64,000 nucleotides of DNA from Herpetosiphon gulosus. Lineage in GTDB: Bacteria > Chloroflexota > Chloroflexia > Chloroflexales > Herpetosiphonaceae. Below the pieces are notes generated by a model, which ran no database searches, had not been told where the DNA came from, and was given only the letters and a program-made list of their open reading frames with translations. The stretch covers positions 186,001-250,000 of the forward strand of contig NZ_BAABRU010000008.1 in the NCBI RefSeq assembly GCF_039545135.1, in the 5' to 3' direction. The position numbers were made by a program, and so were the translations under genes. Positions 35,858 to 44,000 of this stretch are shown here, piece by piece (the stretch's first letter is position 1; every line of letters begins with the position of its first letter).

Positions 35858-35951
35858 TAGTTGGTCACTCCATAAAAATCAAAATCAAAAAAACCTCCTC
35901 CTCCACCTTCTCGCTTTTTGCAAAATTTTCCTTTCTAATTTAGTTAACTAC

Positions 35952-36071
35952 GATATAGGAGGTTAACCTATATCTGGTAGATCTCTTTAAAGGATGCATG
36001 GGAACGTACATTCCCATGGCATGGGAACGTAGGATCTCATGGGTATGAGCGATGGGAACGTACATTCCCAT
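35952..36071. repeat. Palindrome and iteron cluster near the right end of the element
   Basis: GATATAGG/CCTATATC (35952-35974) is a perfect inverted repeat. It is followed by three iterons: ATGGGAACGTACATTCCCAT at 35998-36017 and 36052-36071, each itself palindromic (ATGGGAA/TTCCCAT), and a variant ATGGGAACGTAGGATCTCAT at 36021-36040. They lie 62 bp from the right attachment copy, where an origin or recombination-directionality sites would be expected. Confidence 0.75.
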
Positions 36072-36132
36072 TGGTTAAAATGGATTTACCGTCGCTTGCT
36101 AACCAAAAAAGTCTATTCCTTGCCAGCCGAGA

Positions 36133-36190
36133 TCTTAAACATCTCTCCTCGCAAGGGGGTGCGGGTTCGACTCCCGCCCTCGGCACCAAC
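36133..36190 (+). repeat. Right attachment site (attR), truncated tRNA-Leu copy
   Basis: Second copy of the perfect 58-bp repeat. It lacks the 5' half of the tRNA and is not a functional tRNA. Confidence 0.88.
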
Positions 36191-36192
36191 CA

Positions 36193-36225
36193 CAGGCCTG
36201 TTGATCATATCGATCAGCAGGCCTG
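36193..36225 (+). terminator. Original tRNA-Leu terminator hairpin
   Basis: CAGGCCTGTTGATC (36193-36206) pairs with GATCAGCAGGCCTG (36212-36225) with one G-U pair, starting three bases past the right attachment copy. Its position right behind the tRNA 3' end suggests it terminated tRNA-Leu before the element inserted. Confidence 0.6.
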
Positions 36226-36296
36226 CTGTATTTAACCGCTGCAAAAGCCCGAGGTTTGGTATACTAGCAACGGAGTTTTTTAGCCGAGGATCTACT

Positions 36297-37331
36297 ATGC
36301 GCCGTTGGATTTGGCTGTTGCTGCTTGTTGGTTTCTGGCCGCGAACTGCTGCTGCTCATAATTTGTGCTTTGTCGAAGTGAGCAACCCCTATTGTTTGGA
36401 AGAGCCATTCAGCGATTATTGGGAAGATAATGGTGGCCTGCCAGTCTTTGGCTACCCAGTTGCTGCTGCTAAAGCTGAAGCAAACCCCGATACTGGCATG
36501 AGCTACCATACTCAGTGGCTTGAACGTAATCGTTTTGAAGTGCACCCTGAGAATGCTGGTACGGCCTATGAGGTGCTGTTGGGTTTATTGGGCAAAGAGC
36601 GCTTGCAGCAACTTGGGCGCGGCATTGCCCCGCGCGAGGCTGGGCCACAAGCAGGTTGTTTGTGGTTTGAAGAAACTGGCCATAATGTGTGTGATCAAGC
36701 TAATGGGCTTGGTTTCAAAAGCTACTGGCAATCGCATGGCCTCAAAATTCCTGGCTTGGATAACTATGCCCGTTCGTTACAATTGTTTGGTTTGCCCTTG
36801 ACTGGCGTTAACTTAGAAACCAACGCTAATGGTGATACGGTGCAAACCCAATGGTTCGAGCGTGCACGGCTTGAGTGGCATCCTAACAATCCTGATCAAT
36901 TTAAGGTGTTGTTGGGCTTGTTGGGCAAAGAAGTGTATACCAATCGCTGGAATATACCTCAACCCCAACCGACTCCAACCCCGGCCCCAATCGTAACGCC
37001 TACGCCTGCACCGCCACCACCATCATTTAATAATTGTCAAGCTGATCCAACCGTCGCGAGCAATTTCCCAGTGAAAATTGTCAGTGTCGATAAACGCGCT
37101 GAAACTGTTGTGATTCAGAATCTGAGCAATGCCCCAGTGGCAATTGATGGCTGGAAAATCTGTAGCATTCGCGGCAATCAGTTGCATGCAACCTTGGGTG
37201 GCAGCTTGGCCGCTGGCGAAACTCGCACGATTAATTCTCAGGCATCAGGGCCAATTTGGAGTAATAGCGAAAAAGATGATGCGTCGTTGTACGATGCCCA
37301 AGGAAGCCTAATTTCATTTTTGGAAGATTAA
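36297..37331 (+). CDS. Secreted protein with two YW-GGLPVFGYP repeats and a lamin-tail domain
   Basis: A 344-residue exported protein. Residues 1-20 form a signal peptide (RRWIWLLLLVGFWPRTAAA). Two similar modules follow (about 20-105 and 115-220), each with FxxYW, FGYP/FGLPLTG, TQW(L/F)ER and LLGLLGKE. A Pro/Thr-rich linker (about 222-245) leads to a lamin-tail domain (about 260-344; VVIQNLSNAPVAIDGWKICS). These parts are common in Chloroflexota surface proteins. The start at 36297 with GAGGA upstream is preferred; the frame is open to 36039 through the attachment copy, but that part is not protein-like. Confidence 0.88.
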   Translation: MRRWIWLLLLVGFWPRTAAAHNLCFVEVSNPYCLEEPFSDYWEDNGGLPVFGYPVAAAKAEANPDTGMSYHTQWLERNRFEVHPENAGTAYEVLLGLLGKERLQQLGRGIAPREAGPQAGCLWFEETGHNVCDQANGLGFKSYWQSHGLKIPGLDNYARSLQLFGLPLTGVNLETNANGDTVQTQWFERARLEWHPNNPDQFKVLLGLLGKEVYTNRWNIPQPQPTPTPAPIVTPTPAPPPPSFNNCQADPTVASNFPVKIVSVDKRAETVVIQNLSNAPVAIDGWKICSIRGNQLHATLGGSLAAGETRTINSQASGPIWSNSEKDDASLYDAQGSLISFLED

Positions 37332-37361
37332 GTATAGCTCGCTATTACGATCTAAATTAGC

Positions 37362-37398
37362 AAAACGGCCCAACCAGTAATTTGGTTGGGCCGTTTTT
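37362..37398. terminator. Bidirectional terminator between convergent genes
   Basis: AAAACGGCCCAACCA (37362-37376) and TGGTTGGGCCGTTTT (37383-37397) form a perfect 15-bp stem with 6-nt loop. The A-run on the left and T-run on the right let it stop both the lamin-tail gene and the leftward operon. Confidence 0.85.
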
Positions 37399-37418
37399 GT
37401 ATGCCTGAGTTTGGTTAA

Positions 37419-37697
37419 TTAGTTCATGACGAGGGTTGCGATAAAGGCTAGATAGGTGATGCCTGCTAGGGCGGCTAGCAAGCTGGCCAAGGTTGAGGCT
37501 CCGACACTACGTAAAAAGATAAAGCCTGCAATCAAGACCCAAACTAGGGTATGGCCCCAACGCAAAATCAAATAGCGAATGCTGGTGGTATCGCCTGGCA
37601 CTTTGTCACTTGGCCAGACATACACGAAGATTGCCGCAATCACTAACGCCAACATCGACCAAACCACCGAGGGGATGCCTAAAAATCGGGTGTTCAC
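37419..37697 (-). CDS. Small three-helix membrane protein
   Basis: A 92-residue protein with three hydrophobic segments (about 9-28, 42-62, 67-90). It is 51 bp downstream of the O-methyltransferase gene on the same strand and could be the end of the biosynthetic operon, or an unrelated gene. No family recognised. Confidence 0.65.
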   Translation of the reverse strand: MNTRFLGIPSVVWSMLALVIAAIFVYVWPSDKVPGDTTSIRYLILRWGHTLVWVLIAGFIFLRSVGASTLASLLAALAGITYLAFIATLVMN

Positions 37698-37748
37698 TTG
37701 GACTCCTTCACACTAAGGCTTCTCAGGTTGATTGACAAACCAGCCACA

Positions 37749-38582
37749 CTACAGCTTTTGCCAAAAAACTGAGTCTTCATCAATTGGCTGCATGGTCACT
37801 TCTGCGCCAATTGATTCAAGATAATCATGCACGGCGTTGTAGCACTCTTCAAAGGTTGCATAATCATCAACAATCACATAGCCACCTTGAGAAACTTTGG
37901 GATACAAAGCTTCTAAGGCATCGTAGGTTGAATCATATAAATCGCCATCAAGCCGTAAAAGCGCTAAATTATCGATTGGAGCTTGATGCAGGGTATGGCA
38001 AAACCAGCCCTTGAGGAACTTAACTTGGTCGTCAAGCAGGCCGTATTGCTCGAAATGTTGGCGTACATCCTCGTAAGATGTGCCTTTCCAAAGTAGATCG
38101 AGAATATCTTGGATGGGCTTGGGTGGCGGCCCATGCTGATCTTGAGGCAAGCCAGGCGATTCGGTTTCGCCGAGCAGGCCTTCTTCTTCGTTTTTGGGAA
38201 AGCCTTGAAAGGAATCGGCAACCCAAACCGTGCGGTCATTGCAATTGTACGCTTTGAGAATGCCACGCATAAAGATCGTCGCCCCGCCGCGCCATACTCC
38301 GGTTTCGATCAAATCGCCTGGGATTTGCTTTTCGAGAATATCGGTGACCAAGCTTTGAATATTATTAAGCCGATGCATGCTGAGCATGGTATGAGCTTGG
38401 CTGGGCCATTCGTGGCCGTTAAGCCGTTTTTCACGGTCAAAGGTGCTGTAGGGGCCAGTGTAGGGTGCATTGATGCTAAATGGCTCATAGACAATATTGC
38501 GTAATGGCTGGTCTTCATAAACCAAGCCCATAATACAACGCTTCAATAGATCAAGGTAAAGCTGGGCTGCTTCGTTCGCCAT
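37749..38582 (-). CDS. TylF/MycF-type O-methyltransferase
   Basis: A 277-residue SAM-dependent O-methyltransferase of the macrocin methyltransferase family. Seen: DLIETGVWRGGATIFMRG (SAM site), VWVADSFQGFP, and the metal-binding pair LDGDLYDSTYDALE and VIVDDYATFEEC. TylF and MycF methylate hydroxyls of deoxysugars on macrolides. It lies downstream of a glycosyltransferase in the NRPS/PKS operon, so methylation of an attached sugar or of the peptide core is likely (inference). Confidence 0.88.
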   Translation of the reverse strand: MANEAAQLYLDLLKRCIMGLVYEDQPLRNIVYEPFSINAPYTGPYSTFDREKRLNGHEWPSQAHTMLSMHRLNNIQSLVTDILEKQIPGDLIETGVWRGGATIFMRGILKAYNCNDRTVWVADSFQGFPKNEEEGLLGETESPGLPQDQHGPPPKPIQDILDLLWKGTSYEDVRQHFEQYGLLDDQVKFLKGWFCHTLHQAPIDNLALLRLDGDLYDSTYDALEALYPKVSQGGYVIVDDYATFEECYNAVHDYLESIGAEVTMQPIDEDSVFWQKL

Positions 38583-38635
38583 TGGTTGATAATCTCCCTT
38601 GTAAAATGGTTGGTTGTATTAGAATGATTAATGCT

Positions 38636-38745
38636 CCTCACCCACTAGTCTCTCTCCGTGGAAGGGTAGGTTGTTCACCCCCCTTCCGTCCCGCCTCAAG
38701 GCGGAAGACGCAGGGGGCTTTAATCCCCCTGCACCCCCTCAAGGG
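38636..38745. repeat. Family B repeat, copy 2, with a family A fragment
   Basis: GCAGGGGG (38710-38717) and CCCCCTGC (38725-38732), CCGCCT-CA-AGGCGG (38691-38704) and CTTCCGTCCCGCC are the reverse complement of the block at 5193-5254. CCTCACCCACTAG at the left resembles the family A end. It fills the 224-bp gap between the O-methyltransferase and glycosyltransferase genes. Confidence 0.7.
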
Positions 38746-38806
38746 CATTATGTGGTGGTCAACCATCTACCGATGAACTATGGATTCTGTGGTTCGCAGC
38801 GCAAAC

Positions 38807-40000
38807 CTAGCCTTTTTTGTGTGCCAGATTAGTTAATAGCTCTATTACGCGCTCAGGGCCAGGTAGGGCTTGAATTTCGGCTTGAAAACGTTGGGCATTG
38901 TTGCGATAACGGGCGGTTTGTAGCAGCTCACGCACGCTAGCCCGAATCGACTCAACCGAAAATTCTGGAACCCATTGGTCGAAAAATTCCTTGGGTTGGT
39001 TGGGCAAGCGTAAGACTTTGCCTAAACCAAGCTCGGCGGCTCGCATGGCTCCAGCAGGCTCTTCACCTGCAACTGGAATCATCAGCAATGGCATGCCATG
39101 GCTGATTGCCGCCATGATTGTGGCAAATGGACAGTGCGTTATAAATAAATCGCAATAGGGAAACAGCAATGCTTGAGGAATGTATTGCTCAATGTACACA
39201 TTCGCAGGTTGGGGGCCAAACTGCGCCGGATCTTGCTTGGTTCCGACGGTCAAAATCAGGTTAATCGGCTCATCGCGCAAGGCCTCAAGAATCATTGGGA
39301 AGATTGTTGGCGTATCGAAAACTGAACTCATCGAGGCATAAACGGTTGGTCGATCTGGTAGTTGGCTGACCCACGCTGGTAAATCGCCATCGCTAAACCG
39401 CGTAAAGCGCAATGGCCGTAACGATTCCATGGTTGGAATTTCCTTGGGCTGGAACGATTGCGGGGCGAAGGCTAAATATAACGCTGGATAGAGCATATCC
39501 ATGGTTGGATAGGGTGCAAGGCCATAGGTGCTGCGCAAATAGGCTAATTCTTCGCCTATCAATGATTCGAGGGCATTGGCCGAAAGAAAATAGCTGATGC
39601 TGATTGTCGCTTGGGGAATGCCCAAAATTTCGGCGGCCACACAACTGCCAAACTCAAAATCGTTGCGCACAATCAGATCTGGTTGCCATGTTTGGCAAAT
39701 ATTCAGCAAATCGGCAACCATGGGGTGAGCAGCAGCATCGGCAAAAATGCTGCCCAAAATTGCCTGGCCTTGCTCGGCAAATGGTAGCTCGAAAATTTCA
39801 GGAAACGTTTGATCCATTTCGGAGGAAAGCCAGTTTAAGCCAGCAGCGAAGGTGTTAAACCCTTTGGCATTGATGCTTGGTAACATCTTCGGCGATGTAG
39901 CAAAGGCAAGATCATGGCCAGCCTCTTGCAAAATTTGCGCGACTGGCAACATGGGGTTTAAATGACCTATTCCAGGATTGAGAACAAATAATGCACGCAT
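38807..40000 (-). CDS. Family 1 (MGT-type) glycosyltransferase
   Basis: A 397-residue GT-B glycosyltransferase of the macrolide/natural-product type. The N-terminal acceptor domain starts RALFVLNPGIGHLNPMLPVA; the C-terminal nucleotide-sugar domain has THCPFATIMAAISHGMPLLM and the following EEPAGAMRAAELG. GAAAGGAA before the ATG at 40000 decides the start over 40045. It lies in the biosynthetic operon behind the thioesterase and probably glycosylates the released product. No deoxysugar synthesis genes are in the window. Confidence 0.9.
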   Translation of the reverse strand: MRALFVLNPGIGHLNPMLPVAQILQEAGHDLAFATSPKMLPSINAKGFNTFAAGLNWLSSEMDQTFPEIFELPFAEQGQAILGSIFADAAAHPMVADLLNICQTWQPDLIVRNDFEFGSCVAAEILGIPQATISISYFLSANALESLIGEELAYLRSTYGLAPYPTMDMLYPALYLAFAPQSFQPKEIPTMESLRPLRFTRFSDGDLPAWVSQLPDRPTVYASMSSVFDTPTIFPMILEALRDEPINLILTVGTKQDPAQFGPQPANVYIEQYIPQALLFPYCDLFITHCPFATIMAAISHGMPLLMIPVAGEEPAGAMRAAELGLGKVLRLPNQPKEFFDQWVPEFSVESIRASVRELLQTARYRNNAQRFQAEIQALPGPERVIELLTNLAHKKG

Positions 40001-40086
40001 GAGCGTTCCTTTCTGGCTTGGTGGCGGAATTTCCGCTGTGAACAATGCTGGTCGCTACCTTCCGCTGAGCTAAAAGCTTATCGGTG

Positions 40087-40233
40087 ATGGTTTATTAGAT
40101 TAACAACCATTGCTCTCGTCCCTCACCCCCAACCCATGGGGTATACTATTCGAGCATTTCCCCCTCGCCTCGCGGGCGGGAGAGGGGGCTAGGGGGTGAG
40201 GGAATGCAATCCATTGTTAATCTAATAAACCAT
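40087..40233. repeat. 147-bp palindromic element with family A core
   Basis: The ends ATGGTTTATTAGATTAACAA (40087-40106) and its exact reverse complement (40214-40233) flank a family A core with arms CCCTCACCCCC and GGGGGTGAGGG (up to 40202). The whole unit can fold as one long hairpin. It separates the glycosyltransferase and thioesterase genes. It resembles a MITE-like or large REP-like unit; no flanking target duplication was recognised. Confidence 0.8.
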
Positions 40234-40243
40234 GACACTGATC

Positions 40244-41014
40244 CTATCGAATTGAATTGACTGAGCTGAGCACAAGTTGGAGTTGTTGGTTGACATGCTG
40301 TTGTAGCTCGTGCTGCGATGGATTGTGCAAATAAAAATGATCGCCAGCCATAATCTGTACCAAACACTCATTGCTGGTATGGTTGCGCCATAATTCAAGT
40401 TGCTCGGCGGCGACGCTTGGATCAGCTTGCCCACCATAAACCACCATTGGGCAATCAAGCACAATCGAGTCGTCATAAAGATAGGTTTCACAGACGGCAA
40501 AATCGGCGCGTAAAATCGGAGTCAACAAGTCAAGCAATTCTGGGTGTTGCAACACCTCTTTGGGTGTGCCATTGAGTTGTATCAAGCGATCCCAAAATTG
40601 CTGATCGGGTAATTGATGAATCACGCTTTGACGTGGGATATGCGGTGCGGCATGGCCCGAAACCAAGAGCACTTGCGGCTGGAGTTGATGATCCCGCTGC
40701 AAGCGCCGACTCAGTTCATAGCTGACCAACGCCCCCATACTATGGCCAAAAAAGACGAATGGTTTTTCTTCCAGCAGCGGTTTGAGCGCTGGAATCAAAT
40801 CGTCGAGCACTTGCTCAATGCGGGTATAGGCTGGCTCCATGAAGCGTTTGCCACGGCCAGGCAGTTCGACGGCGCAAATTTCTACATCTGCGGCGAGCTG
40901 TTGCGTCCACTGGTGGGCACGTTGCGCCGTGCCCCCAGCATAGTGAAAACAAAAGAGCCGCAGGGCGGCGTTAGGTTGCTTGCGCAACCATTCAATCCAT
41001 AATGGCGATTTCAT
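40244..41014 (-). CDS. Type II thioesterase
   Basis: A 256-residue alpha/beta hydrolase that clears misprimed carrier domains of NRPS/PKS lines. Seen: LFCFHYAGGTAQ, ELPGRGKRF, the nucleophile elbow FFGHSMGALVSYELS and the catalytic His in AGDHFYL. The ATG at 41026 has no ribosome-binding site, while AAGGA lies 4 nt before the ATG at 41014, so that start is chosen. Either way it overlaps the end of the terminal PKS gene (stop at 40992), showing translational coupling. Confidence 0.93.
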   Translation of the reverse strand: MKSPLWIEWLRKQPNAALRLFCFHYAGGTAQRAHQWTQQLAADVEICAVELPGRGKRFMEPAYTRIEQVLDDLIPALKPLLEEKPFVFFGHSMGALVSYELSRRLQRDHQLQPQVLLVSGHAAPHIPRQSVIHQLPDQQFWDRLIQLNGTPKEVLQHPELLDLLTPILRADFAVCETYLYDDSIVLDCPMVVYGGQADPSVAAEQLELWRNHTSNECLVQIMAGDHFYLHNPSQHELQQHVNQQLQLVLSSVNSIR

Positions 41015-44000
41015 TTGATCCTTCATGGTGTGATGTTGTCAAAGATGGATTTGCCGCAACGTTGTGTAACGCTACCGCGAGCTGACTAGCCAAGATTGGC
41101 AACGACGGTTCGTTCAACAGGGTGTTGTGCGTGCCTGGAATAGTTTGAACTTGAATTTGGCCTGTGACAAACTGGCTCCAGCCCAAATCGGCCATGCGGT
41201 AGGCTTCATTCAGTTGGTCGTCGTGCTCGCCTGCCAAATCGGCGGCCCGTAAAATCAGCAAATCATTGGGATATTTAACTGGCTGATAACTCCAAACTGC
41301 TTGCGAGTGGGTGCGGAAGGTGCTGACAAGGTGGCGCAAACGTTGTAAGGTGTAGCTTTCGGGCAAGCCAAGATGTTGCTTGATAATGCTCAGCAATTCG
41401 TTCCAAACTGCCTCACTGGCCGCAGCTTTGGGATCGTCGATACCTAAAATGTTGGCATCAACCCCAAGCATGGCGATCAACAGCTCCAAATCAGTTAATG
41501 TTGCTGGTGATGTACCAGTTAGTTTGGCGGGAGTGTCGATCAGGGCCAGCAAGCCAACTGTTTCGCCTTGGGCCACTAATTGGCTGGCAATTTCAAAGGC
41601 AATCGAGCCACCCATCGACCAACCACCAAGCAGATATGGCCCTTGCGGCTGAACCTGACGGATATCGCTGAGATAGCGTTGCGCCATGACTTTGATATCG
41701 TCAAGCGGCATTTCGGGATATTCCAAGCCAAAGGCCTGCACTCCGTAAAATGGGCGCTGCGTGCCGAGCAATTGGGCTAAGGCTGCATAGACATTGGCCA
41801 TGCCGCTCATTGGGTGAATACAAAAGAATGGTGCTGCTTGGCCTTGTGGCTGCAGGCGTACCAACGACGATAATTCGCCTGCTTGATCAGCAGTTTGGGC
41901 TTGCACAAGTTGGGCTAGCTCAGCAATTGTTGGCGCTTCGAATAAACTGCGCACGCCAATTGTGGTATGCACTTTTTCGGTGAGATGGGTCGCAACTTGT
42001 AAGGCGAGCAGTGAATCGCCGCCCAACTCAAAGAAATTGTCGTGAATTCCAATCAGTGGCACGCCTAACACTGCACCCCATAGCGCGGTGATCATATGCT
42101 CAAGGTTGTTGCTGGGAGCCACATATTCGCTGGTCAGATTAGGCCGTTCGTAGCCAGCGCTGACCTCGGTTTGCTCGCTGGTTTCGGGCAAGCTATAACC
42201 ACCTTGGGCCGCTTCGAGCAAGCTCGGGCCTTGGGTTTCAGTGTTGATAAATTGCTCGACCCAGTAGCGTTTGCGTTCGAAGGGATAGGTTGGCAGGGCC
42301 ACGCGGCGACGCTTGATCTCGCTTAGTTTGGCCCAATCGATCGCCACACCAGCCAACCATAACCGCCCAACTGCATTCAACAAACATTGGGTATCAGTTT
42401 GTTGATCTTGGGGATGGCGCATCGACTGCGCTACCACCCGTTCGGCTCCAAAGTTGGCTTGAGCGCGAGTTAAGGTTGTGAGGGTTTGGCCAGGCCCAAC
42501 TTCAAGAAATAGATGAGCTGGATTTTGCAAAAGTTGGCTCATTCCAGCGCTAAATCGCACGGTCGATTGTAAATGCTCAGTCCAATAATTTGGGTTTGAC
42601 CATTGTTCGTGGCGCATCCAACCGCCAGTTACATTGGAAATATAGGGAATTGTGGCTGGTTGCATGTTGATCGTCTGGGCAAAGGCCGCAAATTCGGCCA
42701 CAATTGGCTTGAGCAAACTGGAATGGGCAGCGACGCGAATTGGCAAACGTCGGTATTTGATCTCACGGCGTTCTAGCTCAAGCTCAAGCGTCTGAATCGC
42801 TGTAATCGAGCCAGCCACGACCGAATGTTCTGGACCGTTGACTGCTGCTAGCGAAAGTTGCTCACCGAGCAAGGGCAAAACCTCAGCTTCAGCGAGGGCA
42901 ATGTTGATCATCGCACCATCTTCAAGCTGATCCATCAAGCGGCCACGTAGCTCAACCAAACGCAAGGCCGCCTCAAGCGAGATCGAGCCAGCCAAATGGG
43001 CTGCGGTATATTCGCCCAAGCTATGGCCAATCAAGGCGACAGGCTGAATGCCCCATGCTAGCCATAATTGAGCCAAAGCATATTCGCTGATAAAAATTGC
43101 CAACAAACTGTAGAGCATTGTCGCTAATTGTTGCTCATCAACCTTGGCGTTTTCGCTATATACCAACTGGCGTAGATTGGCGCTGGTTTCAGGTTTGAGC
43201 ATGCCCAAACAGTGTTCAACCGCCGCACGGAACGTCGGCTGGGTTTGATAGAGTTCTTGGCCCATGCTGGGGTATTGCACGCCGCCGCCTGGAAACATAA
43301 ACACTACAGCAGGCGTGGCCGCGCTGACTTGGCCGCTGATCATGCGCTTATCGCGTTGGCGCAAAATTTGGCTGGCTTCATCCAACGAGCGGCAAAGCAG
43401 CACCCGCCGATGATGAAAGGCTTGGCGACCAACTTGCAAAGTGTAGGCAACATCAGCCAAGGCCAATTGGGGATTGGCCTCAAGGTGCTCGGCCAGATTT
43501 TTGGTGGCCGCATTTAAGGTTGCCCGATTACGCCCCGAAATCACCAACATTTGCCAAGCATCAGTTTCCTCAGTTGCTTCAAGCGCTGGCGCTTCTTCCA
43601 GCACAATATGCGCATTGGTGCCGCCAATTCCGAATGAACTAACTCCCGCCCGCCGAATCGGCTGATCGCTTGGCCAATCGCTTAGTTCAGTATTGACATA
43701 AAATGGCGAGCTTTCAAGCTCAAGCTGCGGATTGGGGGTTTGGAAATGCAAGCTAGCGGGAATTTTGTTGTGATGTAGGGCCAGCACGGTCTTAATCAAA
43801 CTGGTCACGCCCGCCGCTGTATCAAGATGCCCAAAGTTGGATTTGACCGAGCCAAGCATACAAAACTGAGTTTTATCAGTTTGTTGACGGAAGGCTTTCG
43901 TCAAGGCGGCAACCTCGATTGGATCGCCGAGGGCGGTGGCTGTACCATGAGCTTCGATATAGGAAATCGTCGCCGGATCAACCTCGGCCACCGCTTGGGC

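Larger units (their letters stand above)
34240..36190. mobile_element. 1.9-kb integrated element in tRNA-Leu, no integrase seen
   Basis: The 58-bp direct repeats 34240-34297 and 36133-36190 are identical and begin in the anticodon loop, the usual crossover place for tyrosine recombinases. The tRNA is intact on the left, a truncated 3' copy lies on the right, and the original tRNA hairpin terminator follows that copy. Inside are three small leftward genes (RHH-like, zinc-ribbon-like, SWIM-finger), a perfect promoter, a nested 75-bp palindrome, iterons and several hairpins. No integrase, replication or capsid gene is visible, so it is either a non-autonomous satellite using a helper's integrase or a shrunken remnant. 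Confidence 0.85.

Noticed and set aside
36133-36190. Second tRNA-Leu gene
   Set aside because: Only the 3' part from the anticodon loop is present; the acceptor 5' strand and D arm are missing.
36039-36296. N-terminal extension of the lamin-tail gene reading through the att copy
   Set aside because: The extension encodes tRNA and iteron sequence; a signal peptide with GAGGA upstream starts cleanly at 36297.
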